In this document: positions 45,970 through 55,181 of the stretch, piece after piece | Position numbering within the stretch: position 1 is the stretch's first letter | How the letters are laid out: the number at the start of each line of letters is the position of its first letter | Assembly: GCF_000506985.1 (NCBI RefSeq) | Contig: NZ_KI650980.1 | Span: 248,001-312,000 of the forward strand | DNA: 64,000 nt | Direction: 5' to 3' | Origin: Advenella kashmirensis W13003 | GTDB taxonomy: Bacteria > Pseudomonadota > Gammaproteobacteria > Burkholderiales > Burkholderiaceae_B | The notes under the pieces: model-generated | Told to the model about the DNA's origin: nothing | Seen by the model: only the letters and a program-made list of their open reading frames with translations | Database searches by the model: none | Made by a program: the position numbers and the translations under genes

Positions 45970-47616
45970 TTATAGACCGTTGTACACCGGGCCTTCTCCG
46001 CCCTGGGGGGCAACCCAGACAATGTTCTGCGTTGGATCCTTGATGTCACAGGTTTTACAGTGCACACAGTTTTGTGCATTGATCTGCAGACGATCCTCGC
46101 CCTGTTCGTTCTGAACGAACTCGTAGACGGCGGCAGGGCAGTAACGTTGTTCAGGCCCTGCATAAACGCGCAGGTTGGTCTGCACAGGAACAGAGGGGTC
46201 CTTGAGCGTCAGGTGAACCGGTTCGTTTTCCTCGTGATTGGTATTGGAAATAAAGACCGAACTCAGGCGATCAAAGGTGAGCTTGCCATCGGGTTTTGGG
46301 TACTCGATCTTTGTGCACTCGGCAGCCGGTTTAAGGCATTCGTGATCGGCTTTTTTGCGATGAATCGTCCACGGCATTTTGCCTTTGAAGACTAGCTGTT
46401 CGATGCCGGTCATCAGCGTGGCGATCAGGCGTCCTTTCTTGAACCACTGTTTGAAATTACGGGCCTTGTTGAGCTCTTCATACAGCCAGGACTGTTCAAA
46501 GGCAATCGGATAGGCCGACAAAATGTCCTGACTGCGCTCGGCGGTCAGTGCGTCGAAGGCCGCTTCTGCAGCCAGCGAACCAGTTTTGATCGCGGCATGG
46601 CTGCCCTTGATGCGGCTGGCGTTCAGAAAACCGGCTTCGCAGCCGATCAGTGCGCCACCCGGGAAGACCAGTTTGGGCAGCGACAGCAGGCCGCCGGCCG
46701 TAATGGCGCGTGCGCCATAGGCCACGCGTTTGGCGTTTTCAAAATAAGGACGAATGCTGGGGTGGGTTTTGTAGCGCTGGAATTCTTCAAAAGGAGACAG
46801 CCACGGATTGGTGTAATCCAGCCCCACCACCATGCCGACCATGACCAGATTGTCTTCCAGGTGATACAGGAAAGAGCCGCCATACGTATTGGCGTCCAGT
46901 GGCCAGCCTGCGGTGTGAACCACCAGGCCTTTCTTGAATTTGGACGGTTCGATTTCCCACATTTCCTTAATGCCGATACCGTAGCTTTGCGGGTCACGTC
47001 CCTGATCCAGCTTGAATTTTTCGATCAGCTGACGGCCGAGTTGTCCGCGTGAGCCCTCGGCAAAGAGTGTGTATTTTGCATGCAGTTCCATGCCCGGCTG
47101 GTAATGGGCGGTCTGGTTGCCATCACGATCCAGGCCCATGTCGCCCGTGGCGACGCCACGAATGCCGCCTGCTTCGTTATACAGCAGTTCCGTGGCCGCA
47201 AAGCCCGGGAAAATGTCGACGCCCAGGGCCTCGGCCTGCTCACCCAGCCAGCGTGCAACATAGCCCAGGCGCACGATATAGTTGCCTTCATTGTGAAAAC
47301 AGGGGGGCAGCGCCCATTTGGGTGTGGATTTATGTCCCGTCTCGTTCAGGAAAAGAAATTGATCTTCGGTCACTTCGACGCCAAGCGGTGCGCCTTTTTC
47401 TTTCCAGTCTGGGATTAGTTCACTCAGAGCCTGCGGATCCATGACGGCACCCGATAGAATATGTGCGCCGATCTCGCCGCCTTTTTCCAGTACGCAGACC
47501 GAATAGTCCTGCCCTTTTTCCTGACAGAGTTGTTTTAATCTGATTGCGGCAGCCAGACCGGCAGGTCCGCCTCCGACAACCACGACGTCATATTCCATTG
47601 ATTCGCGTTCTGACAT
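45970..47616 (-). CDS. Electron transfer flavoprotein-ubiquinone oxidoreductase
   Basis: Passes electrons from ETF (reduced by acyl-CoA dehydrogenases) to ubiquinone. 548 residues. The FAD motif VVVGGGPAGLAAAIRL is at the N-terminus, and the C-terminal 4Fe-4S site has Cys residues in RYCPAAVYEF and QNCVHCKTCDIKDPTQNI. ATG 47616 is chosen from an AGGAG ribosome-binding site; the frame continues upstream without family sequence. Its placement near fadE and acsA completes the beta-oxidation route to quinone. Confidence 0.95.
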   Translation of the reverse strand: MSERESMEYDVVVVGGGPAGLAAAIRLKQLCQEKGQDYSVCVLEKGGEIGAHILSGAVMDPQALSELIPDWKEKGAPLGVEVTEDQFLFLNETGHKSTPKWALPPCFHNEGNYIVRLGYVARWLGEQAEALGVDIFPGFAATELLYNEAGGIRGVATGDMGLDRDGNQTAHYQPGMELHAKYTLFAEGSRGQLGRQLIEKFKLDQGRDPQSYGIGIKEMWEIEPSKFKKGLVVHTAGWPLDANTYGGSFLYHLEDNLVMVGMVVGLDYTNPWLSPFEEFQRYKTHPSIRPYFENAKRVAYGARAITAGGLLSLPKLVFPGGALIGCEAGFLNASRIKGSHAAIKTGSLAAEAAFDALTAERSQDILSAYPIAFEQSWLYEELNKARNFKQWFKKGRLIATLMTGIEQLVFKGKMPWTIHRKKADHECLKPAAECTKIEYPKPDGKLTFDRLSSVFISNTNHEENEPVHLTLKDPSVPVQTNLRVYAGPEQRYCPAAVYEFVQNEQGEDRLQINAQNCVHCKTCDIKDPTQNIVWVAPQGGEGPVYNGL

Positions 47617-47886
47617 TCGCGTGTGCTCCTGAAGATAATGTAATTCTGTAGTTAGTGTCGATTGTATTGCAATGCTAGTGCAATTGCAGTTATTTCTCGG
47701 TGAAGTCGTGGTTAACTGCGCTGAAACCACTGTTTGATCTGTCAGGCGGAACAACCTGCGGCAGATTTGTGATCACATTGCCGTCGCGATAGGTCTACCT
47801 AGTATAAGTACCAATACGCCGGGGTCGGTCAGGGTGCCTGTCATCAAAATCTGTTACAGTAATTTGGTTAAAAGGAGGCCATTTCA

Positions 47887-48363
47887 ATGCCTGATAGCAG
47901 CATGCCCACCGGGGCTTCGGACGATGCCATTTACGGCGAGCACCGTCATATATTTGCCCTGCGTTGGGGGGATATGGACATCTTGCAGCACGTGAATAAC
48001 ACCGTGTACTTTCGTGCCATGGAAGAGGCGCGCATCCATATCTTCGCACCCATGCAAAATTTGTTTGCGGCCGGTACCGGTATCGTGCTCGCCCGGGCCG
48101 AGTGTGATTTTCTCAAACCCATGACGTGGCCTGCCAATATTGAAGTGGTGCATCAGCCCGTCAGATTGGGTCGTTCCAGTCTCGATTGCTCGGTTCTTAT
48201 GCGCCGTGAAGGCGAGCCCGATACAGTCTACGCGCGCGCACGGTCAGTCGTCGTGCTCAGTCATCTGAAAACAGGTACATCCTGTGCCTGGCCGGCGCCG
48301 GTCCGGGCGGCGCTGGAAAAACAGTTTGCAGCAATCTCATCATCAACGGGCGTCACAGCGTAA
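47887..48363 (+). CDS. Acyl-CoA thioesterase, 4HBT hot-dog fold
   Basis: A 158-residue hot-dog protein. The catalytic-type segment LRWGDMDILQHVNNTVYFRAMEEAR is the YbgC/4-hydroxybenzoyl-CoA thioesterase signature, with the Asp and His-Val-Asn-Asn positions present. The substrate is probably a short- or medium-chain acyl-CoA. A strong AAAGGAGG ribosome-binding site (47872-47879) precedes the start. It is 48 bases ahead of the CoA-transferase genes and likely cotranscribed. Confidence 0.85.
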   Translation: MPDSSMPTGASDDAIYGEHRHIFALRWGDMDILQHVNNTVYFRAMEEARIHIFAPMQNLFAAGTGIVLARAECDFLKPMTWPANIEVVHQPVRLGRSSLDCSVLMRREGEPDTVYARARSVVVLSHLKTGTSCAWPAPVRAALEKQFAAISSSTGVTA

Positions 48364-48411
48364 TGCAAGTGGTCCGCTGTTCATGTTTCATCATCAGGAA
48401 AGGAAGAGTAA

Positions 48412-49119
48412 ATGGATAAGGTATTTGCAAATGCCAGTCAGGCGCTCGAAGGCATTGTGGCCGACGGGCAGATGATCGGCGTTGGGGGCTTTGGTCTTTG
48501 CGGTATTCCCGAGGCGCTGATTGCGGCCCTTCGGGATTCAGGGGTCAAGGAGCTTACATGCGTGAGCAATAACGCGGGCGTCGACGGCTTTGGACTGGGC
48601 CAGTTGCTCAATACGCGCCAGGTTAAAAAAATGATCGCCTCTTATGTCGGTGAAAACAAAGAATTTGAACGTCAATACCTGAATGGCGAGCTGGAGCTGG
48701 AGTTCACTCCCCAGGGCACGCTGGCCGAGAAACTGCGCGCCGGCGGCGCCGGCATTCCTGCCTTCTTTACGCGTACCGGCGTTGGCACCATCGTGGCCGA
48801 TGGCAAGGAAATCCGAGAATTTGATGGTGATCAGTATGTAATGGAGCGTTCGCTCACACCCGATGTCTCGCTGATCAAAGCGCACATCGCCGATCGCAGC
48901 GGCAATCTGATTTTCCGCAAGACAGCCCGCAACTTCAATCCCAATGTCGCCATGGCCGGCAAGATCACCGTTGCCGAAGTCGAGAAAATCGTCGAGATCG
49001 GTGAACTGGATCCCGATCAGATTCATTTGCCCGGCATCTATGTCCAGCGCATCGTACTGAACGAGAATCCTGAAAAACGGATTGAACAACGCACCACACG
49101 TCCGTCCAAAGGAGAGTAA
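48412..49119 (+). CDS. scoA: 3-oxoacid CoA-transferase, subunit A
   Basis: Alpha subunit of succinyl-CoA:3-ketoacid CoA-transferase, which moves CoA to acetoacetate or similar acids. 235 residues. [23 protein letters not shown] is the CoA-transferase family I subunit A signature, with [16 protein letters not shown] further on and the conserved end GIYVQRIV. The B subunit follows after two bases. Confidence 0.94.
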   Translation: MDKVFANASQALEGIVADGQMIGVGGFGLCGIPEALIAALRDSGVKELTCVSNNAGVDGFGLGQLLNTRQVKKMIASYVGENKEFERQYLNGELELEFTPQGTLAEKLRAGGAGIPAFFTRTGVGTIVADGKEIREFDGDQYVMERSLTPDVSLIKAHIADRSGNLIFRKTARNFNPNVAMAGKITVAEVEKIVEIGELDPDQIHLPGIYVQRIVLNENPEKRIEQRTTRPSKGE

Positions 49120-49121
49120 AC

Positions 49122-49775
49122 ATGGCATGGGATCGCGATCAAATGGCTGCACGCGCAGCCAAAGAACTGCAAGACGGTTTTTATGTGAACCTGGGTATCG
49201 GCATGCCGACACTGGTGGCCAATCATGTTCCCGAAGGCATGAAAGTCTGGCTGCAATCGGAAAACGGCCTGCTGGGCATCGGCCCGTTCCCGACTGAAGA
49301 GGAAATTGATCCGGACATGATCAATGCGGGCAAGCAGACTGTCACAACGCTGCCCGGTTCGTCCATTTTTTCTTCTGCCGATTCGTTTGCCATGATTCGT
49401 GGCGGCAAAATCAACCTGGCCATTCTGGGTGCCATGCAGGTTTCGGAAAAAGGCGACCTGGCCAACTGGATGATCCCAGGCAAAATGGTCAAGGGCATGG
49501 GCGGGGCCATGGATCTGGTCGCCGGCGTCGGTCGCGTGATCGTGCTGATGGATCACATCGCGCGCAAGAAAGACGGTACGACCGACATCAAGCTGTTGCC
49601 TGAATGCACGCTGCCGCTGACGGGTGTCGGCGTAGTGGATGTGATCATTACCGATCTGTGCGTAATGGAAGTGACAGACAACGGTTTGAAAGTCACTGAA
49701 CTGGCGCCAGGCGTCACTGTTGAAGAAATCCAGGAAAAAACCAAAGCCAAACTGGACGTCTCTGCAGTTTCCTGA
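49122..49775 (+). CDS. scoB: 3-oxoacid CoA-transferase, subunit B
   Basis: Beta subunit, carrying the catalytic Glu in the signature [13 protein letters not shown], which forms the CoA thioester intermediate. 217 residues. [13 protein letters not shown] and [14 protein letters not shown] are also family motifs. Partner of the upstream subunit; the pair fits with the surrounding fatty-acid and ketone-body chemistry. Confidence 0.94.
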   Translation: MAWDRDQMAARAAKELQDGFYVNLGIGMPTLVANHVPEGMKVWLQSENGLLGIGPFPTEEEIDPDMINAGKQTVTTLPGSSIFSSADSFAMIRGGKINLAILGAMQVSEKGDLANWMIPGKMVKGMGGAMDLVAGVGRVIVLMDHIARKKDGTTDIKLLPECTLPLTGVGVVDVIITDLCVMEVTDNGLKVTELAPGVTVEEIQEKTKAKLDVSAVS

Positions 49776-49791
49776 GTGTGCAGATAGCATG

Positions 49792-49830
49792 GCCGGCGGT
49801 GCGCATTACGTTGCGTGCTGCCGGCTTTTT
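49792..49830 (+). terminator. Terminator after scoB
   Basis: GCCGGC (49792-49797) and GCCGGC (49820-49825) pair, with partly paired inner GGTGCGC/GCGTGCT, followed by TTTTT. Confidence 0.7.
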
Positions 49831-49915
49831 CGTTATAAGCGGCGTGTTCGGATATGAGCAGTGTATTTGAGTTACAAGCGGCATGTCATGGTCTGCTCAA
49901 GGGGCTCACCAAACC

Positions 49916-50299
49916 TTAACGTATAGCGGTCTTGCTCGCAGCTAGCGCCAGGCACAACCAGCCAGCCAGAAAACACATGCCGCCGATGGGTGTGATGGCT
50001 CCCAACCATTTGATGTTTGTCAACACAAGCACATAAAGGCTGCCACTGAAAATCACAATACCGGCCGCAAACAGTCGGCCTGCCCAGCGCAGCGCCGTTT
50101 CGTTCACATGTGAGGCGAGTCCAATCAACAATAATATTGCCAGTGTGTGTATCAGTTGATAGAGTACGGCGGTATGCCAGACGGCCAGCAGGGCAGAGTC
50201 GACCAGGTTTTTCAGGCCATGTGCGCCGAAGGCGCCTGCGCCCACGCCGATAAAGCCGCTGATGGCAGCGCCGCGGATCAAAGCAGAGAAATTCGTCAT
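49916..50299 (-). CDS. DUF423 family membrane protein (YgdD-like)
   Basis: A 127-residue inner-membrane protein with four membrane segments and no known function. The N-terminal ISGFIGVGAGAFGAHGLK is the DUF423 signature. ATG 50299 gives the usual family start (TNFSALIRGAA); an in-frame upstream ATG at 50440 lies inside the divergent peptidase gene region and is rejected. It lies tail-to-tail with scoB. Confidence 0.88.
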   Translation of the reverse strand: MTNFSALIRGAAISGFIGVGAGAFGAHGLKNLVDSALLAVWHTAVLYQLIHTLAILLLIGLASHVNETALRWAGRLFAAGIVIFSGSLYVLVLTNIKWLGAITPIGGMCFLAGWLCLALAASKTAIR

Positions 50300-50438
50300 A
50301 AGGGTATCGTCTTGAAGGTATGCGGGTATCACCGCCTGTTTTTTCTGCGATGATGGTGTATTGTAAATGTTTGCGCAGTGCCACAGCAGCGGTTGCGGTA
50401 TTGCTTGTATGATTGCTTTTCCGGAGTGTCTCTTTACC

Positions 50439-52229
50439 ATGTCTTTCGCATCCGAACGTCTTGCGCAATTGCGTGTTGCAATGGCGGCCCAGCACCTTGA
50501 TGCTTATCTTATTCTTTCAGCGGATCCCCACCAGTCGGAATATTTGCCGGACTATTGGCAGGGGCGGCGCTGGCTCAGTGGTTTTACAGGCTCGGTCGGT
50601 ACACTGGTGGTCACGGCCGATTTTGCGGGGCTGTGGGTGGACTCGCGCTACTGGGAGCAGGCAGAAAAACAGCTGCAGGGCAGCAACATCACGCTAATGA
50701 AACTTGGCCAAAGCGATGTGCCTGGTGTGAATCAATGGCTTGGTGCTCATGTCAGGGACGGTTCGGTGATTGGCGTGGATGGCCATGTCCTCAGTCTGAA
50801 GGCAGCACACGAACTGCAAAACGCGCTGGCCGGCAGCAACAGCAAGCTGGATACCGACACCGATCTGCTATCGGCCATCTGGCCGGACCGAGCGGCCTTG
50901 CCGGTCGCGCCCGTTACAGAGCACGCAGCACCTTATGCCACGCGCAGCCGCCAGCAGAATCTGCAAGCCATCCGTCAGGCGATGGATGAAGCGGGTGCGC
51001 AATGGCACCTGATTTCCGCGCTTGATGATATTGCCTGGGCATTGAACCTGCGTGGTGCCGACGTATCCTATAACCCGGTCTTTCTGTCGCATCTGCTGAT
51101 CGGGCCAGATGACGCAATACTGTTTGTAGACAAAGCCAAAGTGGCCCCCGAACTCATCGCCCGGCTTGCGGCAGACGGTGTGGCCGTTCAGGGCTATGAC
51201 GACATTCGGAGCAAACTGGCCTCGCTGCCTGCCCAGACCTCTGTTCTAGTGGATCCGGCGCGGACCACCGTGGGGCTGCTTGCCAATGCGCCCACAGTCA
51301 CACTGGTCGAAAAACTCAACCCGTCACAACGCTTCAAATCGGTTAAAAACGACGCTGAAATTGCCCACGTCAGACGGGCCATGGAGCAGGATGGCGCGGC
51401 CCTATGCGAGTTTTTTGCATGGTTTGAAGCCGCACTTGAAAGCGGCGAGCCCGTGACTGAATTGACAATTGACGAGCGGATTACCGCGGCCCGTGCACGT
51501 CAGCCGCATTTTGTGTCACCCAGTTTTTCCACCATTGCCGGTTTCAATGCCAATGGCGCGATGCCGCATTATATGGCGACGCCCGAGGCCTTTTCTGTGA
51601 TTGAAGGCAATGGATTATTGCTGATCGATTCCGGCGGCCAATACCTGAATGGTACGACTGACATCACGCGTGTGGTTCCTGTCGGTGATTTGACGGTGGA
51701 GCAGCAGCGTGATTTTACCTTGGTGCTCAAGGGCACGATCGGGCTGGCAATGGCGGTGTTCCCCGAAGATTATCCCGCACCGCTGCTCGATACGCTGGCA
51801 CGCGCGCCTTTATGGGCGCAATTGCTGGACTATGGTCATGGGACGGGGCACGGGGTGGGCTATTTCATGAACGTACACGAAGGCCCGCAAGTGATCTCCC
51901 ATCGCGCCTATCGTGCCTCCGATACCGAAATGAAAGCAGGCATGATCACATCCGATGAGCCGGGGCTGTATCGTCCCGGACAGTGGGGCATTCGCATTGA
52001 AAATCTGATCTGCGCCGTACCAGCAGGTGAGTCTGAGTTTGGCCGCTATCTCAAGTTTGAAACCCTGACGCTTTGCCCGATAGACACGCGCTGCATTGAC
52101 CGTGATTTGCTGAGTGAACAGGAGCGGGTATGGCTCAATGGTTATCACGAAGAGGTTCGACGCCGCTTGTCCGCAAGGGTGTCCGGTCCCGCGCTGGATT
52201 GGCTGCAGCGCAGAACCGTCGCTATCTGA
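50439..52229 (+). CDS. Xaa-Pro aminopeptidase family (M24B) metallopeptidase
   Basis: Removes N-terminal residues preceding proline. 596 residues, the long three-domain form also found in eukaryotic aminopeptidase P: two creatinase-like N-terminal domains (RRWLSGFTGSVGTLVV, then LDDIAWALNLRGADVSYNPVF) and the C-terminal pita-bread domain. Metal ligands: Asp in LLIDSGGQY, Asp in GTTDITR, His in GHGTGHGVG, Glu in SDEPGLY and Glu in GIRIENL. The start at ATG 50439 gives the family N-terminus. Confidence 0.93.
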   Translation: MSFASERLAQLRVAMAAQHLDAYLILSADPHQSEYLPDYWQGRRWLSGFTGSVGTLVVTADFAGLWVDSRYWEQAEKQLQGSNITLMKLGQSDVPGVNQWLGAHVRDGSVIGVDGHVLSLKAAHELQNALAGSNSKLDTDTDLLSAIWPDRAALPVAPVTEHAAPYATRSRQQNLQAIRQAMDEAGAQWHLISALDDIAWALNLRGADVSYNPVFLSHLLIGPDDAILFVDKAKVAPELIARLAADGVAVQGYDDIRSKLASLPAQTSVLVDPARTTVGLLANAPTVTLVEKLNPSQRFKSVKNDAEIAHVRRAMEQDGAALCEFFAWFEAALESGEPVTELTIDERITAARARQPHFVSPSFSTIAGFNANGAMPHYMATPEAFSVIEGNGLLLIDSGGQYLNGTTDITRVVPVGDLTVEQQRDFTLVLKGTIGLAMAVFPEDYPAPLLDTLARAPLWAQLLDYGHGTGHGVGYFMNVHEGPQVISHRAYRASDTEMKAGMITSDEPGLYRPGQWGIRIENLICAVPAGESEFGRYLKFETLTLCPIDTRCIDRDLLSEQERVWLNGYHEEVRRRLSARVSGPALDWLQRRTVAI

Positions 52230-52230
52230 C

Positions 52231-53325
52231 CTACATCTGGCCCATGGCGTATTGAACAATCAGACTGCTGACCGATACCGCCATCCACACCAGAAAGCCC
52301 AGTACGATCGGGCGTGGGCCTGTCGCAAATATCTTGCGCATGTCGGCTGACAGGCCCACGGCCACCAGCGCCACTACGATCAGAAACTTGGCGGCCAGAT
52401 TCAGCCACTCCAGCATGGCATCGGGAAGAATGCCGGTGCTGCGGATCAGCGAGGCCATCAGAAACCACACAATGAACCAGGGGAAAATTTTGGTCAGGCT
52501 GACCGACTGTTCTCCCTGGCGACGATTGCGCATGCCGACCAGCACCACCAGGAACAGGCAGATCGGAATAATCAGCGTGGCGCGGGTCAGTTTCACGATG
52601 GTGGCAAAATCACCGGCAGCGTGGCTATAGGCATAGCCGGCGGCCACAACCGATGATGTGTCATTAATCGCCGTGCCGGCCCACATGCCGAAGCCGTAAT
52701 CGCTCAGACCCAGCAAATGACCCATGGCTGGAAAGGTGAGGACCGCCAGAATATTGAAAAGGAAGATCGTCGAGATGGCGAACGCCGTGTCGTGCTCCGA
52801 TGGCTTTAAGATCGGAGTGACTGCTGCAATCGCCGAGCCGCCACAAATCGCGGTGCCCACGCCAATCAGGGTGGTCAGATCAGACGGGGTGCGCAGCAGG
52901 CGACCCAGCAGCCAGGCGCTCAAAAAGGCGACGGTTACGGTCACCAGAGTGACGGCCAGCGATTCACCACCGGTTGCCATTACCTGCGTGAAACTCAGGC
53001 CGAAACCGAGCAGAATGATTGACACCTGCAGGATTTTCTTGGAAGAAAAACTCACGCCAGGCTGCAGTGTCGCGTGCAGGCCAAATGTGCTTCGATACAC
53101 GATGCCAAAGAGGATACCAAAGACAGGGCCGCCAATAATCGGCAGGGCACGACCGGCAAATTCAGCCACGACTGCAATAACCACGGCCAGCAACAAGCCT
53201 GGCCAGAGTGAGTTTTTACGCGGTGCTGCGTCATTGCCGGCTTTGGCAGACGGGGTCATACTGCTGTTGGCTGACATCACCTGGGTGGGTGCGGCTGTGA
53301 GTGACATAATATATGAATTATCCAT
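52231..53325 (-). CDS. YeiH family putative sulfate exporter
   Basis: A 364-residue inner-membrane protein with about ten membrane segments (UPF0324/YeiH). Features: GPVFGILFGIVYR, GVSFSSKKILQVSIILLGF, GVGTAICGGSAIAAVTPI and the AINDTSSVVAAG segment. Predicted function is export of an anion or sulfonate-derived ion; not proven in most members. It is divergent from a LysR gene, the standard yeiH-yeiE-like arrangement. A second ATG seven codons in is an alternative start. Confidence 0.88.
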   Translation of the reverse strand: MDNSYIMSLTAAPTQVMSANSSMTPSAKAGNDAAPRKNSLWPGLLLAVVIAVVAEFAGRALPIIGGPVFGILFGIVYRSTFGLHATLQPGVSFSSKKILQVSIILLGFGLSFTQVMATGGESLAVTLVTVTVAFLSAWLLGRLLRTPSDLTTLIGVGTAICGGSAIAAVTPILKPSEHDTAFAISTIFLFNILAVLTFPAMGHLLGLSDYGFGMWAGTAINDTSSVVAAGYAYSHAAGDFATIVKLTRATLIIPICLFLVVLVGMRNRRQGEQSVSLTKIFPWFIVWFLMASLIRSTGILPDAMLEWLNLAAKFLIVVALVAVGLSADMRKIFATGPRPIVLGFLVWMAVSVSSLIVQYAMGQM

Positions 53326-53412
53326 TAGCTTATTACTGATAGGTATGGATCATAGGCGTGGATATGGTATAAGTAAAGTTACAATAGTTTATAACTAGAA
53401 TAAGGAAAACTG

Positions 53413-54315
53413 ATGGCACTGTTCAGCCCAAGACAACTGGATGTTTTTATCAGCATCGCGCGCCTGGGTAGCGTCAAGGCGGCGGCCGATGTCCTGCATC
53501 TGACGCAGCCGGCGGCCAGCATGGCACTGGCCGAACTCGAAAAGCAGCTGGGTGCACCGCTCTTTGACCGCGACAAGGGGCGCCTTTATTTAAATGAAAC
53601 GGGTCGGCGTCTGTTGCCGCTGGCGCAGGAAATCATTGAGCGTATGATTGAGTTTCGGCAGCGGGCAGATGACCAGGCCGATATTTTGACGGGCGAGTTC
53701 CGGATTGGTGCCAGCAACACGGTCGGCAACTACCGCGTGGGCGACCTGTTGAGTAATTTTGTACTCAATAATGACCGGGTGACCGTCCATCTGACCGTCG
53801 CCAATACAGATGAAATTGTCCGGCAGATTGTCGATCACACTATCGACGTGGCTTGCGTCGAAGGCCAGGTTCATCATGAAGCGGTCGAGTCGATGCACTG
53901 GATGGATGATTCGTTGTGCGTATGCACGCGTCCCGATCATCCGCTGGCAGCGATCGATCGCCTGCAACCGGCCGATTTTCTGGACGCCCGCTGGATCTTG
54001 CGTGAACGCGGGTCGGCTACCCGGGCTGTCAGCGACATCGAACTGGACAAACTGCCGCAGGCCAAAGTGGTCATGGAGCTGGGGCAGATCGAAGCCATCA
54101 AGCAGGCGGTCATTGCGGGGCTGGGCATCGCTTTTCTTCCCGAGGTGGCGGTGACTCATGCGGTCAGCTCAGGCAGGCTGGCCTTGCTGGATACGCCGTT
54201 TCTCAATCTGACGCGGCAGTTGTCGATCATTTATCATCGCTCACGCTATCAGGGCCGTCTGATGCGCAGTTTCCTGGATTCGGTCAACCGCGATGCCAGG
54301 AAGGCATCTGCATGA
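53413..54315 (+). CDS. LysR family regulator divergent from yeiH
   Basis: A 300-residue LysR regulator close to YeiE/CysB-type proteins linked to YeiH. The N-terminal helix-turn-helix is in RQLDVFISIARLGSVKAAAD and LTQPAASMALAELEKQLG. The effector domain runs from about residue 90. The 87-base space between it and yeiH is AT-rich and should hold both promoters and the regulator's sites. Probable regulator of the exporter. Confidence 0.9.
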   Translation: MALFSPRQLDVFISIARLGSVKAAADVLHLTQPAASMALAELEKQLGAPLFDRDKGRLYLNETGRRLLPLAQEIIERMIEFRQRADDQADILTGEFRIGASNTVGNYRVGDLLSNFVLNNDRVTVHLTVANTDEIVRQIVDHTIDVACVEGQVHHEAVESMHWMDDSLCVCTRPDHPLAAIDRLQPADFLDARWILRERGSATRAVSDIELDKLPQAKVVMELGQIEAIKQAVIAGLGIAFLPEVAVTHAVSSGRLALLDTPFLNLTRQLSIIYHRSRYQGRLMRSFLDSVNRDARKASA

Positions 54316-54366
54316 AACAGCCTGGCATGCCGGCGCTACGACGGGTTCGCATGACATTAAACAGGT

Positions 54367-54418
54367 AAACAAAAGCCCCGCGGTACCTGGCTTTCGATAA
54401 AGCAGGCGGCCGCGGGGC
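54367..54418 (-). terminator. Terminator after rpmG
   Basis: GCCCCGCGG and CCGCGGGGC form a 9-base stem extended by inner GCTTT/AAAGC pairing; on the minus strand it is followed by TTTTGTT. It ends the rpmB-rpmG unit. Confidence 0.75.
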
Positions 54419-54439
54419 CGGTGTTGGGTGTTGCCGTGA

Positions 54440-54607
54440 TTACTTCAGTTTTGTTTCTTTGTAATCAACGTGTTTGCGCGCAACGGGATCAAATTTTTTG
54501 ATCAGCATTTTTTCTGGAGTGTTGCGTTTGTTTTTGGTCGTTGTGTAGAAGTGACCAGTACCAGCTGTGGATTCCAGCTTGATTTTTTCGCGAATGCCTT
54601 TTGCCAT
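54440..54607 (-). CDS. rpmG: 50S ribosomal protein L33
   Basis: A 55-residue basic protein read from the minus strand: [20 protein letters not shown] at the start and [11 protein letters not shown] at the end, the L33 signature. It has no Cys residues, so it is the zinc-free form. A GGAG-type ribosome-binding site precedes the ATG (CAT at 54605-54607). It follows rpmB by 36 bases, as in most proteobacteria. Confidence 0.96.
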   Translation of the reverse strand: MAKGIREKIKLESTAGTGHFYTTTKNKRNTPEKMLIKKFDPVARKHVDYKETKLK

Positions 54608-54643
54608 GATGGGCTCCTGGAGTTAATCGTTAATAGGAATGAA

Positions 54644-54880
54644 TTAAACGCTTTGGCCGTTTGCACGCATTTCAGCAAGAACGACATCAATGCCTTTCTT
54701 GTCGATGGTGCGCAGGGCGTTTGTGGAAACGCGCAGGCGAACCCAGCGGTTTTCGCTTTCAACCCAGAAACGACGGCTCTGCAGGTTAGGCAGGAAGCGA
54801 CGTTTTGTTTTATTGTTTGCGTGTGAAACATTATTACCGGACATTGGGCCTTTGCCGGTGACTTGGCATACTTTTGCCAT
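54644..54880 (-). CDS. rpmB: 50S ribosomal protein L28
   Basis: A 78-residue protein starting [20 protein letters not shown], followed by [18 protein letters not shown], diagnostic for L28. First gene of the rpmB-rpmG pair. Confidence 0.97.
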   Translation of the reverse strand: MAKVCQVTGKGPMSGNNVSHANNKTKRRFLPNLQSRRFWVESENRWVRLRVSTNALRTIDKKGIDVVLAEMRANGQSV

Positions 54881-55092
54881 GATCGTGACCTCGTTAAGTT
54901 TGAAGACCTGATTTTTGGCTCAGGCCAGCCTTCTGTGAATGTTTCGCAACGTATCAAATACGATTGGAAACCGAAAAATTTACCCGGACGCTTCGCTTGT
55001 GGCGGCTGTCAAATAGGCTTGGCGCCTGCCTGGCACCATACCGGCCAGATGATCAATCACGCCACTACTGCACCATCCAAGGTTAGCCAAGC

Positions 55093-55122
55093 ATTATAGA
55101 TCAAAAAAACAAATAAATTCAA
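55093..55122 (-). promoter_or_regulatory. Candidate rpmB-rpmG promoter with long leader
   Basis: On the minus strand TTGAAT (55117-55122) and TATAAT (55093-55098) are 18 bases apart. The predicted leader is about 200 bases, and includes a GGTGCC-AGGCA-GGCGCC hairpin near 55020-55036. The 301-base gap upstream of rpmB (54881-55181) otherwise shows no gene. Confidence 0.55.
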
Positions 55123-55181
55123 GCGTTTATTCTTATTCCGTCAGTTTTTCCCCACGTAGCGCGCCGGCCGGCTGTCACCTG

